A DNA stretch of 64,000 bases from Salvia splendens (lineage: Eukaryota; Streptophyta; Magnoliopsida; Lamiales; Lamiaceae): contig NC_056040.1 in the NCBI RefSeq assembly GCF_004379255.2, forward strand, positions 33,591,779 through 33,655,778. The letters are read 5' to 3'. A model generated the notes under the pieces. The model worked only from the letters and a program-made list of their open reading frames with translations, made no database searches and was not told the DNA's origin. Each line of letters starts with the position of its first letter. The stretch's first letter is position 1. This document shows positions 12,524-29,400 of this stretch, one piece after another. The position numbers and the translations under genes were made by a program.

Positions 12524-15500
12524 ACACGCTATATAAAATACATAAATTGCATAAAATCACACTATTCAAAATATTAACAAACACTATACACATCCTCGAT
12601 CAAAATACGCAAAATGCACAAAATGCACACTACTTACATTACACATAACATACACTATACAAAATACACACACTGTATAGAACATAAACACACACTATAC
12701 ACACCTCCGGTCAAAATACATATTATATGTAAAATACATGCATTAATACTCTTAACACACAATAATACACTTACCACAAAATACACACAATGCACACATT
12801 ACACACAAAGTAGACTTTATCGACACACTCCACACTACTTACATTACATAGAATATATATTATACAAAATACATACATTGTATAAAATACACACACTATA
12901 CAGAATTTAAAAACACACACTATACACAAACAAATAGAAAATACACAAACTTACCACAAAAAACACACATTGCATATATTGCACATAATACACAAGTTAC
13001 TGAAAATATAAACACACACTATACACAAAGCACGCATAATACATGCACAAAATATATTCACTACACACAATACCCGTAACACACTATAATATTCATATAC
13101 GAGAACTACATATGTAGCACTATAAACACACTATATAAAACATAAATGCACTAAAATCATACACACAAAATACAAACTGTAATGAAAATACACACTACAC
13201 AAAATACACAATTTCCATACATACACACACATCCCAAACAATGCATACTTTATACACAAACTACACACAATCCACATACTCCAAACTTCGTACATTGCAA
13301 AAATACAAATTAATCAAAATACATACAATGCATAAAATAGACACACTATACACATCCCTAGCCAAAATACAAACATCAATAATAAAATACACACATTTAA
13401 CACGAAAAACACACATCACAAAAATACATACATTGCATAAATACATAAACTATACCAAATATAAATAAACACTATACACATCCCCGATCCAAACACACAT
13501 TATAAATAAATTACATACATTAAACACAAAATACACATTTCCTACGCATAAACACATCTCCAGTAAAAAATACACACACTAATAATAAAATATATAGATT
13601 AAACACAAAATACACAACTGACACGCAGCATACATTGAACACAATACACTTTATAAAAATACATACATTGCGCATACATTGAACACAATACACTTTATAA
13701 AAATACACACATTGCATAACATACATAAACTATACCAAATATAAATAAATACTGTACACATCCTTGATCCAAATACACACATTATAAATAAATTACATAC
13801 ATTAAACACAAAATACACATAGACATACTAATAATAAAATACACAAATTAAACACAAAGCACACAATTGACACATACACACAAATTAAAAACAAAATACA
13901 AACATATATATACAAATTACACATACACACAAACTAATGAGAAAATACAAACATTAATAATAACATACACACATTAAACACAAAATACACACACTTCACA
14001 ATTTATACACAAAGTAAATATAATCCACACTATACAAAATATAAATACACAATATACACATCCTCAATCAAAATACAAACATTAATAATAAAATACACAC
14101 TTTCACACACATACACACAAATGCACAATTTATACACACAATGCACACTTTACACACAATACACACTACATAAAATACATACATTGTATGATACACATCT
14201 CCGGTCAAAATACACTTATAAACAAAAAATACACCCACCGTCACACATTTCCCAAAAAATACACACAGTGCACACCTTACACACAAAATAGACATAATGC
14301 ACACACTCCACACTACTTGCACACAGTACACGCTATATAAAATACATAAATTGCATAAAATCACACTATTCAAAATGTTAACAAACACTATACACATCCC
14401 CGATCAAAATACGCAAAATGCACAAAATGCACACTACTTACATTACACACCACATACACTATACAAAATACACACACTATATAGAACATAAAGACTCACT
14501 ATACACACCTCTGGTCAAAATACATATTATATATAAAATACACGCATTAATACTCTTAACACACAATAATACCCTTACCACAAAATACACACAATGCACA
14601 CATTACACACACAAAGTAGACTTTATCGACACACTCCACGCTACTTACATTACAAAAAATATATATTATACAAAATACATACATCGTATAAAATACACAC
14701 ACTATACAGAATTTAAAAACACACACTATACACAAAAAAATAGAAAATACACAAACTTACCACAAAAAACACACATTGCATATATTGCACATAATACACA
14801 CGTTACTGAAAATATAAACACACACTATACACAAAGCACGCATAATACATGCACAAAATATATTCACTACACACAATACCCGTAACACACTATAATATTC
14901 ATATACGAGAACTACATATGTAGCACTATAAACACACTATATAAAACATAAATGCACTAAAATCATACACACAAAATACAAACTGTAATGAAAATACACA
15001 CTACACAAAATACACAATTTCCGCACATACACACACATCCCAAACAATGCATACTTTATACACAAACTATACACAATCCACATACTCCAAACTTCGTACA
15101 TTGCAAAAATACAAATTAATCAAAATACATACATTGTATAAAATAGACACACTATACACATCCCTGGCCAAAATACAAACATCAATAATAAAATACACAC
15201 ATTTAACACGAAAAACACACATCACAAAAATACATACATTGCATAAATACATAAACTATACCAAATATAAATAAACACTATACACATCCCTGATCCATAC
15301 ACACATTATAAATAAATTACATACATTAAACACAAAATACACATAAACACACTTCCTACGCATAAACACATCTCCAGTCAAAAATACACACACTAATAAT
15401 GAAATACATAGATTAAACACAAAATACACAACTCACACACAGACACACTCCACAGCATACATTGAACACAATACACTTTATAAAAATACATACATTGCGC

Positions 15501-16569
15501 ATACATTGAACACAATACACTTTATAAAAATACATACACTGCATAATATACATAAACTATACCAAATATAAATAAATACTGTACACATCCTTGATCCAAA
15601 AACACACATTATAAATAAATTACATACTTTAAACACAAAATACACATAGACACACTAATAATAAAATACACAAATTAAACACAAAGCACACAATTGACAC
15701 ATACACACAAATTAAAAACAAAATACAAACATATATATACAAATTACACATACACACAAACTAATGAGAAAATACAAACATTAATAGTAACATACACACA
15801 TTAAACACAAAATACACACACTTCACAATTTATACACAAAGTACATATAATCCACACTATACAAAATATAAATACACAATATACACATCCTCAATCAAAA
15901 TACAAACATTAATAATAAAATACACACTTCCACACACATACACACAAATGCACAATTTATACACACAATGCACACTTTACACACAATACACACTATATAA
16001 AATACATACATTGTATGATACACATCTCCGGTTAAAATACACTTATAAACAAAAAATACACACACCGTCACACATTTCCCAAAAAATACACACAGTGCAC
16101 ACCTTACACATAAAATAGACATAATGCACACACTCCACACTACTTGCACACAGTACACGCTATATAAAATACATAAATTGCATAAAATCACACTATTCAA
16201 AATATTAACAAACACTATACACATCCCCGATCAAAATACGCAAAATGCACAAAATGCACACTACTTACATTACACACCACATACACTATACAAAATACAC
16301 ACACTATATAGAACATAAAGACTCACTATACACACCTCTGGTCAAAATACATATTATATATAAAATACACGCATTAATACTCTTAACACACAATAATACA
16401 CTTACCACAAAATACACACAATGCACAAATTACACACACAAAGTAGACTTTATCGACACACTCCACGCTACTTACATTACAAAGAATATATATTATACAA
16501 AATACATACATTGTATAAAATACACACACTATACAGAATTTAAAAACACACACTATACACAAAAAAATA

Positions 16570-19500
16570 GAAAATACACAAACTTACCACAAAAAACACA
16601 CATTGCATATATTGCACATAATACACACGTTACTGAAAATATAAACACACACTATACACAAAGCACGCATAATACATGCACAAAATATATTCACTACACA
16701 CAATACCCGTAACACACTATAATATTCATATACGCGAACTACATATGTAGCACTATAAACACACTATATAAAACATAAATGCACTAAAATCATACACACA
16801 AAATACAAACTGTATTAAAAATACACACTACACGAAATATACAATTTCCACACATACACACACATCCCAAACAAGGCATACTTTATACACAAAGTACACA
16901 CAATCCACATACTCCAAACTTAATACATTGCAAAAATACAAATTAATCAAAATACATACATTGCATAAAAAAGACACACTATACACATCCTTGGTCAAAA
17001 TACAAACATCAATAATAAAATACACACATTAAACACGAAAAACACACATCACAAAAATACATACATTGCATAAATACATAAACTATACCAAATATAAATA
17101 AACACTATACACATCCCCGATCTAAACACACATTATAAATAAATTACATACATTAAACACAAAATACACATAGACACACTTCCCACACATAAACACATCT
17201 CCAGTAAAAAATGCACACACTAATAATAAAATATATAGATTAAACACAAAATACACAACTCACACACATACACACTCCACAGCATACATTGAACACAATA
17301 CACTTTATAAAAATACATACATTGCAAAATATACATAAACTATACCAAATATAAATAAATATTGTACACATCCTTGATCCAAATACACACATTATAAATA
17401 AATTACATACATTAAATACAAAATACACATAGACACACTAATAATAAAATACACAAATTAAACACAAAGCACACAATTGACACATACACACAAATTAAAA
17501 ACAAAATACAAACATATATATACAAATTACACATACACACAAACTAATCACAAAATACAAACATTAATAATAAAATACACACATTAAACACAAAATACAC
17601 ACACTTCACAATTTATACACAAAGTACATATAATCCACACTATACAAAATATAAATACACAATATACACATCCTCAATCAAAATACAAACATTAATAATA
17701 AAATACACACTTCCACACACATACATACAAATGCACAATTTATACACACAATGCACACTTTACACACAATACAAACTATATAAAATACATACATTGTATG
17801 ATACACATCTCCGGTCAAAATACACTTATAAACAAAAAATACACACACCGTCACACATTTCCCAAAAAATACACACAGTGCACACCTTACACACAAAATA
17901 GACATAATGCACACACTCCACACTACTTGCACACAGTACACGCTATATAAAATACATAAATTGCATAAAATCACACTATTCAAAATATTAACAAACACTA
18001 TACACATCCCCGATCAAAATACGCAAAATGCACAAAATGCACATTACTTACATTACACACCACATACACTATACAAAATACACACACTATATAGAACATA
18101 AAGACTCACTATACACACCTCTGGTCAAAATACATATTATATATAAAATACACGCATTAATACTCTTAACACACAATAATACACTTACCACAAAATACAC
18201 ACAATGCACAAATTACACACACAAAGTAGACTTTATCGACACACTCCACGCTACTTACATTACAAAGAATATATATTATACAAAATACATACATTGTATA
18301 AAATACACACACAATACAGAATTTAAAAACACACACTATACACAAAAAAATAGAAAATACACAAACTTACCACAAAAAACACACATTGCATATATTGCAC
18401 ATAATACACACGTTACTGAAAATATAAACACACACTATACACAAAGCACGCATAATACATGCACAAAATATATTCACTACACACAATACCCGTAACACAC
18501 TATAATATTCATATACGAGAACTACATATGTAGCACTATAAACACACTATATAAAACATAAATGCACTAAAATCATACACACAAAATACAAACCGTATTA
18601 AAAATACACACTACACGAAATATACAATTTCCACACATACACACACATTCCAAACAAGGCATACTTTATACACAAAGTACACACAATCCACATACTCCAA
18701 ACTTAATACATTGCAAAAATACAAATTAATCAAAATACATACATTGCATAAAATAGACACACTATACACATCCTTGGTCAAAGTACAAACATCAATAATA
18801 AAATACACACATTAAACACGAAAAACACACATCACAAAAATACATACATTGCATAAATACATAAACTATACCAAATATAAATAAACACTATACACATCCC
18901 CGATCCAAACACACATTATAAATAAATTACATACATTAAACACAAAATACACATAGACACACTTCCCACACATAAACACAGCTCCAGTAAAAAATGCACA
19001 CACTAATAATAAAATATATAGATTAAACACAAAATACACAACTCACACACATACACACTCCACAGCATACATTGAACACAATACACTTTATAAAAATACA
19101 TACATTGCATAATATACATAAACTATACCAAATATAAATAAATACTGTACACATCCTTGATCCAAATACACACATTATAAATAAATTACATACATTAAAC
19201 ACAAAATACACATAGACACACTAATAATAAAATACACAAATTAAACACAAAGCACACAATTAACACATACCCACAAATTAAAAACAAAATACAAACATAT
19301 ATATACAAATTACACATACACACAAACAAATCATTAAATACAAACATTAATAATAAAATACACACATTAAACACAAAATACACACACTTCCCAATTTATA
19401 CACAAAGTACATATAATCCACACTATACAAAATATAAATACACAATATACACATCCTCAATCAAAATACAAACATTAATAATAAAATACACACTTCCACA

Positions 19501-20135
19501 CACATACACACAAATGCACAATTTATACACACAATGCACACTTTACACACAATACACACTATATAAAATACATACATTGTATGATACACATCTCCGGTCA
19601 AAATACACTTATAAACAAAAAATACACACACCGTCACACATTTCCCAAAATATACACACAGTGCACACCTTACACATAAAATAGACATAATGCACACACT
19701 CCACACTACTTGCACACAGTACACGCTATATAAAATACATAAATTGCATAAAATCACACTATTCAAAATATTAACAAACACTATACACATCCCCGATCAA
19801 AATACGCAAAATGCACAAAATGCACACTACTTACATTACACACCACATACACTATACAAAATACACACACTATATAGAACATAAAGACTCACTATACACA
19901 CCTCTGGTCAAAATACATATTATATATAAAATACACGCATTAATACTCTTAACACACAATAATACACTTACCACAAAATACACACAATGCACAAATTACA
20001 CACACAAAGTAGACTTTATCGACACACTCCACGCTACTTACATTACAAAGAATATATATTATACAAAATACATACATTATATAAAATACACACACTATAC
20101 AGAATTTAAAAACACACACTATACACAAAAAAATA
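16570..20135. repeat. Representative 3566-bp dimer of the higher-order repeat (unit types F then T)
   Basis: The unit starting at 16570 carries marker F (gcataaaaaagacacac at 16967-16983, atacgcgaactac). The unit starting at 18353 carries marker T (ggtcaaagtacaaac, acattccaaac). The F/T alternation repeats at 20136 (F), 21919 (T with deletion), 23443 (F), 25226 (T), and again at 30572 (F), 32351 (T with deletion). Units at 27007, 28790 and 33851 carry a third marker (taataaattgc, cgaaaatcacac). Alternating types with higher identity between every second unit is the signature of dimer amplification. Confidence 0.8.
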
Positions 20136-21918
20136 GAAAATACACAAACTTACCACAAAAAACACACATTGCATATATTGCACATAATACACACGTTACT
20201 GAAAATATAAACACACACTATACACAAAGCACGCATAATACATGCACAAAATATATTCACTACACACAATACCCGTAACACACTATAATATTCATATACG
20301 CGAACTACATATGTAGCACTATAAACACACTATATAAAACATAAATGCACTAAAATCATACACACAAAATACAAACTGTATTAAAAATACACACTACACG
20401 AAATATACAATTTCCACACATACACACACATCCCAAACAAGGCATACTTTATACACAAAGTACACACAATCCACATACTCCAAACTTAATACATTGCAAA
20501 AATACAAATTAATCAAAATACATACATTGCATAAAAAAGACACACTATACACATCCTTGGTCAAAATACAAACATCAATAATAAAATACACACATTAAAC
20601 ACGAAAAACACACATCACAAAAATACATACATTGCATAAATACATAAACTATACCAAATATAAATAAACACTATACACATCCCCGATCTAAACACACATT
20701 ATAAATAAATTACATACATTAAACACAAAATACACATAGACACACTTCCCACACATAAACACATCTCCAGTAAAAAATGCACACACTAATAATAAAATAT
20801 ATAGATTAAACACAAAATACACAACTCACACACATACACACTCCACAGCATACATTGAACACAATACACTTTATAAAAATACATACATTGCAAAATATAC
20901 ATAAACTATACCAAATATAAATAAATATTGTACACATCCTTGATCCAAATACACACATTATAAATAAATTACATACATTAAATACAAAATACACATAGAC
21001 ACACTAATAATAAAATACACAAATTAAACACAAAGCACACAATTGACACATACACACAAATTAAAAACAAAATACAAACATATATATACAAATTACACAT
21101 ACACACAAACTAATCACAAAATACAAACATTAATAATAAAATACACACATTAAACACAAAATACACACACTTCACAATTTATACACAAAGTACATATAAT
21201 CCACACTATACAAAATATAAATACACAATATACACATCCTCAATCAAAATACAAACATTAATAATAAAATACACACTTCCACACACATACATACAAATGC
21301 ACAATTTATACACACAATGCACACTTTACACACAATACAAACTATATAAAATACAAACATTGTATGATACACATCTCCGGTCAAAATACACTTATAAACA
21401 AAAAATACACACACCGTCACACATTTCCCAAAAAATACACACAGTGCACACCTTACACACAAAATAGACATAATGCACACACTCCACACTACTTGCACAC
21501 AGTACACGCTATATAAAATACATAAATTGCATAAAATCACACTATTCAAAATATTAACAAACACTATACACATCCCCGATCAAAATACGCAAAATGCACA
21601 AAATGCACATTACTTACATTACACACCACATACACTATACAAAATACACACACTATATAGAACATAAAGACTCACTATACACACCTCTGGTCAAAATACA
21701 TATTATATATAAAATACACGCATTAATACTCTTAACACACAATAATACACTTACCACAAAATACACACAATGCACAAATTACACACACAAAGTAGACTTT
21801 ATCGACACACTCCACGCTACTTACATTACAAAGAATATATATTATACAAAATACATACATTGTATAAAATACACACACTATACAGAATTTAAAAACACAC
21901 ACTATACACAAAAAAATA

Positions 21919-23442
21919 GAAAATACACAAACTTACCACAAAAAACACACATTGCATATATTGCACATAATACACACGTTACTGAAAATATAAACACACA
22001 CTATACACAAAGCACGCATAATACATGCACAAAATATATTCACTACACACAATACCCGTAACACACTATAATATTCATATACGAGAACTACATATGTAGC
22101 ACTATAAACACACTATATAAAACATAAATGCACTAAAATCATACACACAAAATACAAACCGTATTAAAAATACACACTACACGAAATATACAATTTCCAC
22201 ACATACACACACATTCCAAACAAGGCATACTTTATACACAAAGTACACACAATCCACATACTCCAAACTTAATACATTGCAAAAATACAAATTAATCAAA
22301 ATACATACATTGCATAAAATAGACACACTATACACATCCTTGGTCAAAGTACAAACATCAATAATAAAATACACACATTAAACACGAAAAACACACATCA
22401 CAAAAATACATACATTGCATAAATACATAAACTATACCAAATATAAATAAACACTATACACATCCCCGATCCAAACACACATTATAAATAAATTACATAC
22501 ATTAAACACAAAATACACATAGACACACTAATAATAAAATACACAAATTAAACACAAAGCACACAATTGACACATACGCACAAATTAAAAACAAAATACA
22601 AACATATATATACAAATTACACATACACACAAACTAATCACAAAATACAAACATTAATAATAAAATACACACATTAAACACAAAATACACACACTTCACA
22701 ATTTATACACAAAGTACATATAATCCACACTATACAAAATATAAATACACAATATACACATCCTCAATCAAAATACAAACATTAATAATAAAATACACAC
22801 TTCCACACACATACACACAAATGCACAATTTATACACACAATGCACACTTTACACACAATACACACTATATAAAATACATACATTGTATGATACACATCT
22901 CCGGTCAAAATACACTTATAAACAAATAATACACACACCGTCACACATTTCCCAAAAAATACACACAGTGCACACCTTACACACAAAATAGACATAATGC
23001 ACACACTCCACACTACTTGCACACAGTACACGCTATATAAAATACATAAATTGCATAAAATCACACTATTCAAAATATTAACAAACACTATACACATCCC
23101 CGATCAAAATACGTAAAATGCACAAAATGCACACTACTTACATTACACACCACATACACTATACAAAATACACACACTATATAGAACATAAAGACTCACT
23201 ATACACACCTCTGGTCAAAATACATATTATATATAAACTACACGCATTAATACTCTTAACACTCAATAAAACACTTATCACAAAATACACACAATGCACA
23301 CATTACACACACAAAGTAGACTTTATCGACACACTCCACGCTACTTACATTACAAAGAATATATATTATACAAAATACATACATTGTATAAAATACACAC
23401 ACTATACAGAATTTTAAAACACACACTATACACAAAAAAATA
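21919..23442. repeat. Satellite unit with 259-bp internal deletion (first copy)
   Basis: This T-type unit is 1524 bp instead of 1783 bp. The missing 259 bp lies between two internal direct repeats, each ending attaaacacaaaatacacat followed by agacacac. In the complete T unit they end at about 18962 and 19221. One repeat copy remains (about 22478-22530), as expected from recombination or single-strand annealing. Confidence 0.9.
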
Positions 23443-26400
23443 GAAAATACACAAACTTACCACAAAAAACACACATTGCATATATTGCACATAATACACA
23501 CGTTACTGAAAATATAAACACACACTATACACAAAGCACGCATAATACATGCACAAAATATATTCACTACACACAATACCCGTAACACACTATAATATTC
23601 ATATACGCGAACTACATATGTAGCACTATAAACACACTATATAAAACATAAATGCACTAAAATCATACACACAAAATACAAACTGTATTAAAAATACACA
23701 CTACACGAAATATACAATTTCCACACATACACACACATCCCAAACAAGGCATACTTTATACACAAAGTACACACAATCCACATACTCCAAACTTAATACA
23801 TTGCAAAAATACAAATTAATCAAAATACATACATTGCATAAAAAAGACACACTGTACACATCCTTGGTCAAAATACAAACATCAATAATAAAATACACAC
23901 ATTAAACACGAAAAACACACATCACAAAAATACATACATTGCATAAATACATAAACTATACCAAATATAAATAAACACTATACACATCCCCGATCCAAAC
24001 ACACATTATAAATAAATTACATACATTAAACACAAAATACACATAGACACACTTCCCACACATAAACACATCTCCAATAAAAAATGCACTCACTAATAAT
24101 AAAATATATAGATTAAACACAAAATACACAACTCACACACATACACACTCCACAGCATACATTGAACACAATACACTTTATAAAAATACATACATTGCAT
24201 AATATACATAAACTATACCAAATATAGATAAATACTGTACACATCCTTGATCCAAATACGCACATTATAAATAAATTACATACATTAAACACAAAATACA
24301 CATAGACACACTAATAATAAAATACACAAATTAAACACAAAGCACACAATTGACACATACGCACAAATTAAAAACAAAATACAAACATATATATACAAAT
24401 TACACATACACACAAACTAATCACAAAATACAAACATTAATAATAAAATACACACATTAAACACAAAATACACACACTTCACAATTTATACACAAAGTAC
24501 ATATAATCCACACTATACAAAATATAAATACACAATATACACATCCTCAATCAAAATACAAACATTAATAATAAAATACACACTTCCACACACATACACA
24601 CAAATGCACAATTTATACACACAATGCACACTTTACACACAATACACACTATATAAAATACATACATTGTATGATACACATCTCCGGTCAAAATACACTT
24701 ATAAACAAATAATACACACACCGTCACACATTTCCCAAAAAATACACACAGTGCACACCTTACACACAAAATAGACATAATGCACACACTCCACACTACT
24801 TGCACACAGTACACGCTATATAAAATACATAAATTGCATAAAATCACACTATTCAAAAGATTAACAAACACTATACACATCCCCGATCAAAATACGTAAA
24901 ATGCACAAAATGCACACTACTTACATTACACACCACATACACTATACAAAATACACACACTATATAGAACATAAAGACTCACTATACACACCTCTGGTCA
25001 AAATACATATTATATATAAACTACACGCATTAATACTCTTAACACTCAATAATACACTTATCACAAAATACACACAATGCACACATTACACACACAAAGT
25101 AGACTTTATCGACACACTCCACGCTACTTACATTACAAAGAATATATATTATACAAAATACATACATTGTATAAAATACACACACTATACAGAATTTAAA
25201 AACACACACTATACACAAAAAAATAGAAAATACACAAACTTACCACAAAAAACACACATTGCATATATTGCACATAATACACACGTTACTGAAAATATAA
25301 ACACACACTATACACAAAGCACGCATAATACATGCACAAAATATATTCACTACACACAATACCCGTAACACACTATAATATTCATATACGAGAACTACAT
25401 ATGTAGCACTATAAACACACTATATAAAACATAAATGCACTAAAATCATACACACAAAATACAAACCGTATTAAAAATACACACTACACGAAATATACAA
25501 TTTCCACACATACACACACATTCCAAACAAGGCATACTTTATACACAAAGTACACACAATCCACATACTCCAAACTTAATACATTGCAAAAATACAAATT
25601 AATCAAAATACATACATTGCATAAAATAGACACACTATACACATCCTTGGTCAAAGTACAAACATCAATAATAAAATACACACATTAAACACGAAAAACA
25701 CACATCACAAAAATACATACATTGCATAAATACATAAACTATACCAAATATAAATAAACACTATACACATCCCCGATCCAAACACACATTATAAATAAAT
25801 TACATACATTAAACACAAAATACACATAGACACACTTCCCACACATAAACACATCTCCAGTAAAAAATGCACACACTAATAATAAAATATATAGATTAAA
25901 CACAAAATACACAACTCACACACATACACACTCCACAGCATACATTGAACACAATACACTTTATAAAAATACATACATTGCATAATATACATAAACTATA
26001 CCAAATATAGATAAATACTGTACACATCCTTGATCCAAATACGCACATTATAAATAAATTACATACATTAAACACAAAATACACATAGACACACTAATAA
26101 TAAAATACACAAATTAAACACAAAGCACACAATTGACACATACACACAAATTAAAAACAAAATACAAACATATATACAAATTACACATACACACAAACTA
26201 ATCACAAAATACAAACATTAATAATAAAATACACACATTAAACACAAAATACACACACTTCACAATTTATACACAAAGTACATATAATCCACACTATACA
26301 AAATATAAATACACAATATACACATCCTCAATCAAAATACAAACATTAATAATAAAATACACACTTCCACACACATACACACAAATGCATAATTTATACA

Positions 26401-29400
26401 CACAATGCACACTTTACACACAATACACACTATATAAAATACATACATTGTATGATACACATCTCCGGTCAAAATACACTTATAAACAAATAATACACAC
26501 ACCGTCACACATTTCCCAAAAAATACACACAGTGCACACCTTACACACAAAATAGACATAATGCACACACTCCACACTACTTGCACACAGTACACGCTAT
26601 ATAAAATACATAAATTGCATAAAATCACACTATTCAAAATATTAACAAACACTATACACATCCCCGATCAAAATACGTAAAATGCACAAAATGCACACTA
26701 CTTACATTACACACCACATACACTATACAAAATACACACACTATATAGAACATAAAGACTCACTATACACACCTCTGGTCAAAATACATATTATATATAA
26801 ACTACACGCATTAATACTCTTAACACTCAATAATACACTTATCACAAAATACACACAATGCACACATTACACACACAAAGTAGACTTTATCGACACACTC
26901 CACGCTACTTACATTACAAAGAATATATATTATACAAAATACATACATTGTATAAAATACACACACTATACAGAATTTAAAAACACACACTATACACAAA
27001 AAAATAGAAAATACACAAACTTACCACAAAAAACACACATTGCATATATTGCACATAATACACACGTTACTGAAAATATAAACACACACTATACACAAAG
27101 CACGCATAATACATGCACAAAATATTTTCACTACACACAATACCCGTAACACACTATAATATTCATATACGAGAACTACATATGTAGCACTATAAACACA
27201 CTATATAAAACATAAATGCACTAAAATCATACACACAAAATACAAACTGTATTAAAAATACACACTACACGAAATATACAATTTCCACACATACACACAC
27301 ATCCCAAACAAGGCATACTTTATACACAAAGTACACACAATCCACATACTCCAAACTTAATAAATTGCAAAAATACAAATTAATCAAAATACATACATTG
27401 CATAAAATAGACACACTATACACATCCTTGGTCAAAATACAAACATCAATAATAAAATACACACATTAAACACGAAAATCACACATCACAAAAATACATA
27501 CATTGCATAAATACATAAACTATACCAAATATAAATAAACACTATACACATCCCCGATCCAAACACACATTATAAATAAATTACATACATTAAACACAAA
27601 ATACACATAGACACACTTCCCACACATAAACACATCTCCAGTAAAAAATGCACACACTAATAATAAAATATATAGATTAAACACAAAATACACAACTCAC
27701 ACACATACACACTCCACAGCATACATTGAACACAATACACTTTATAAAAATACATACATTGCATAATATACATAAACTATACCAAATATAGATAAATACT
27801 GTACACATCCTTGATCCAAATACGCACATTATAAATAAATTACATACATTAAACACAAAATACACATAGACACACTAATAATAAAATACACAAATTAAAC
27901 ACAAAGCACACAATTGACACATACGCACAAATTAAAAACAAAATACAAACATATATATACAAATTACACATACACACAAACTAATCACAAAATACAAACA
28001 TTAATAATAAAATACACACATTAAACACAAAATACACACACTTCACAATTTATACACAAAGTACATATAATCCACACTATACAAAATATAAATACACAAT
28101 ATACACATCCTCAATCAAAATACAAACATTAATAATAAAATACACACTTCCACACACATACACACAAATGCACAATTTATACACACAATGCACACTTTAC
28201 ACACAATACACACTATATAAAATACATACATTGTATGATACACATCTCCGGTCAAAATACACTTATAAACAAATAATACACACACCGTCACACATTTCCC
28301 AAAAAATACACACAGTGCACACCTTACACACAAAATAGACATAATGCACACACTCCACACTACTTGCACACAGTACACGCTATATAAAATACATAAATTG
28401 CATAAAATCACACTATTCAAAAGATTAACAAACACTATACACATCCCCGATCAAAATACGTAAAATGCACAAAATGCACACTACTTACATTACACACCAC
28501 ATACACTATACAAAATACACACACTATATAGAACATAAAGACTCACTATACACACCTCTGGTCAAAATACATATTATATATAAACTACACGCATTAATAC
28601 TCTTAACACTCAATAATACACTTATCACAAAATACACACAATGCACACATTACACACACAAAGTAGACTTTATCGACACACTCCACGCTACTTACATTAC
28701 AAAGAATATATATTATACAAAATACATACATTGTATAAAATACACACACTATACAGAATTTAAAAACACACACTATACACAAAAAAATAGAAAATACACA
28801 AACTTACCACAAAAAACACACATTGCATATATTGCACATAATACACACGTTACTGAAAATATAAACACACACTATACACAAAGCACGCATAATACATGCA
28901 CAAAATATATTCACTACACACAATACCCGTAACACACTATAATATTCATATACGCGAACTACATATGTAGCACTATAAACACACTATATAAAACATAAAT
29001 GCACTAAAATCATACACACAAAATACAAACTGTATTAAAAATACACACTACACGAAATATACAATTTCCACACATACACACACATCCCAAACAAGGCATA
29101 CTTTATACACAAAGTACACACAATCCACATACTCCAAACTTAATAAATTGCAAAAATACAAATTAATCAAAATACATACATTGCATAAAATAGACACACT
29201 ATACACATCCTTGGTCAAATACAAACATCAATAATAAAATACACACATTAAACACGAAAATCACACATCACAAAAATACATACATTGCATAAATACATAA
29301 ACTATACCAAATATAAATAAACACTATACACATCCCCGATCCAAACACACATTATAAATAAATTACATACATTAAACACAAAATACACATAGACACACTT

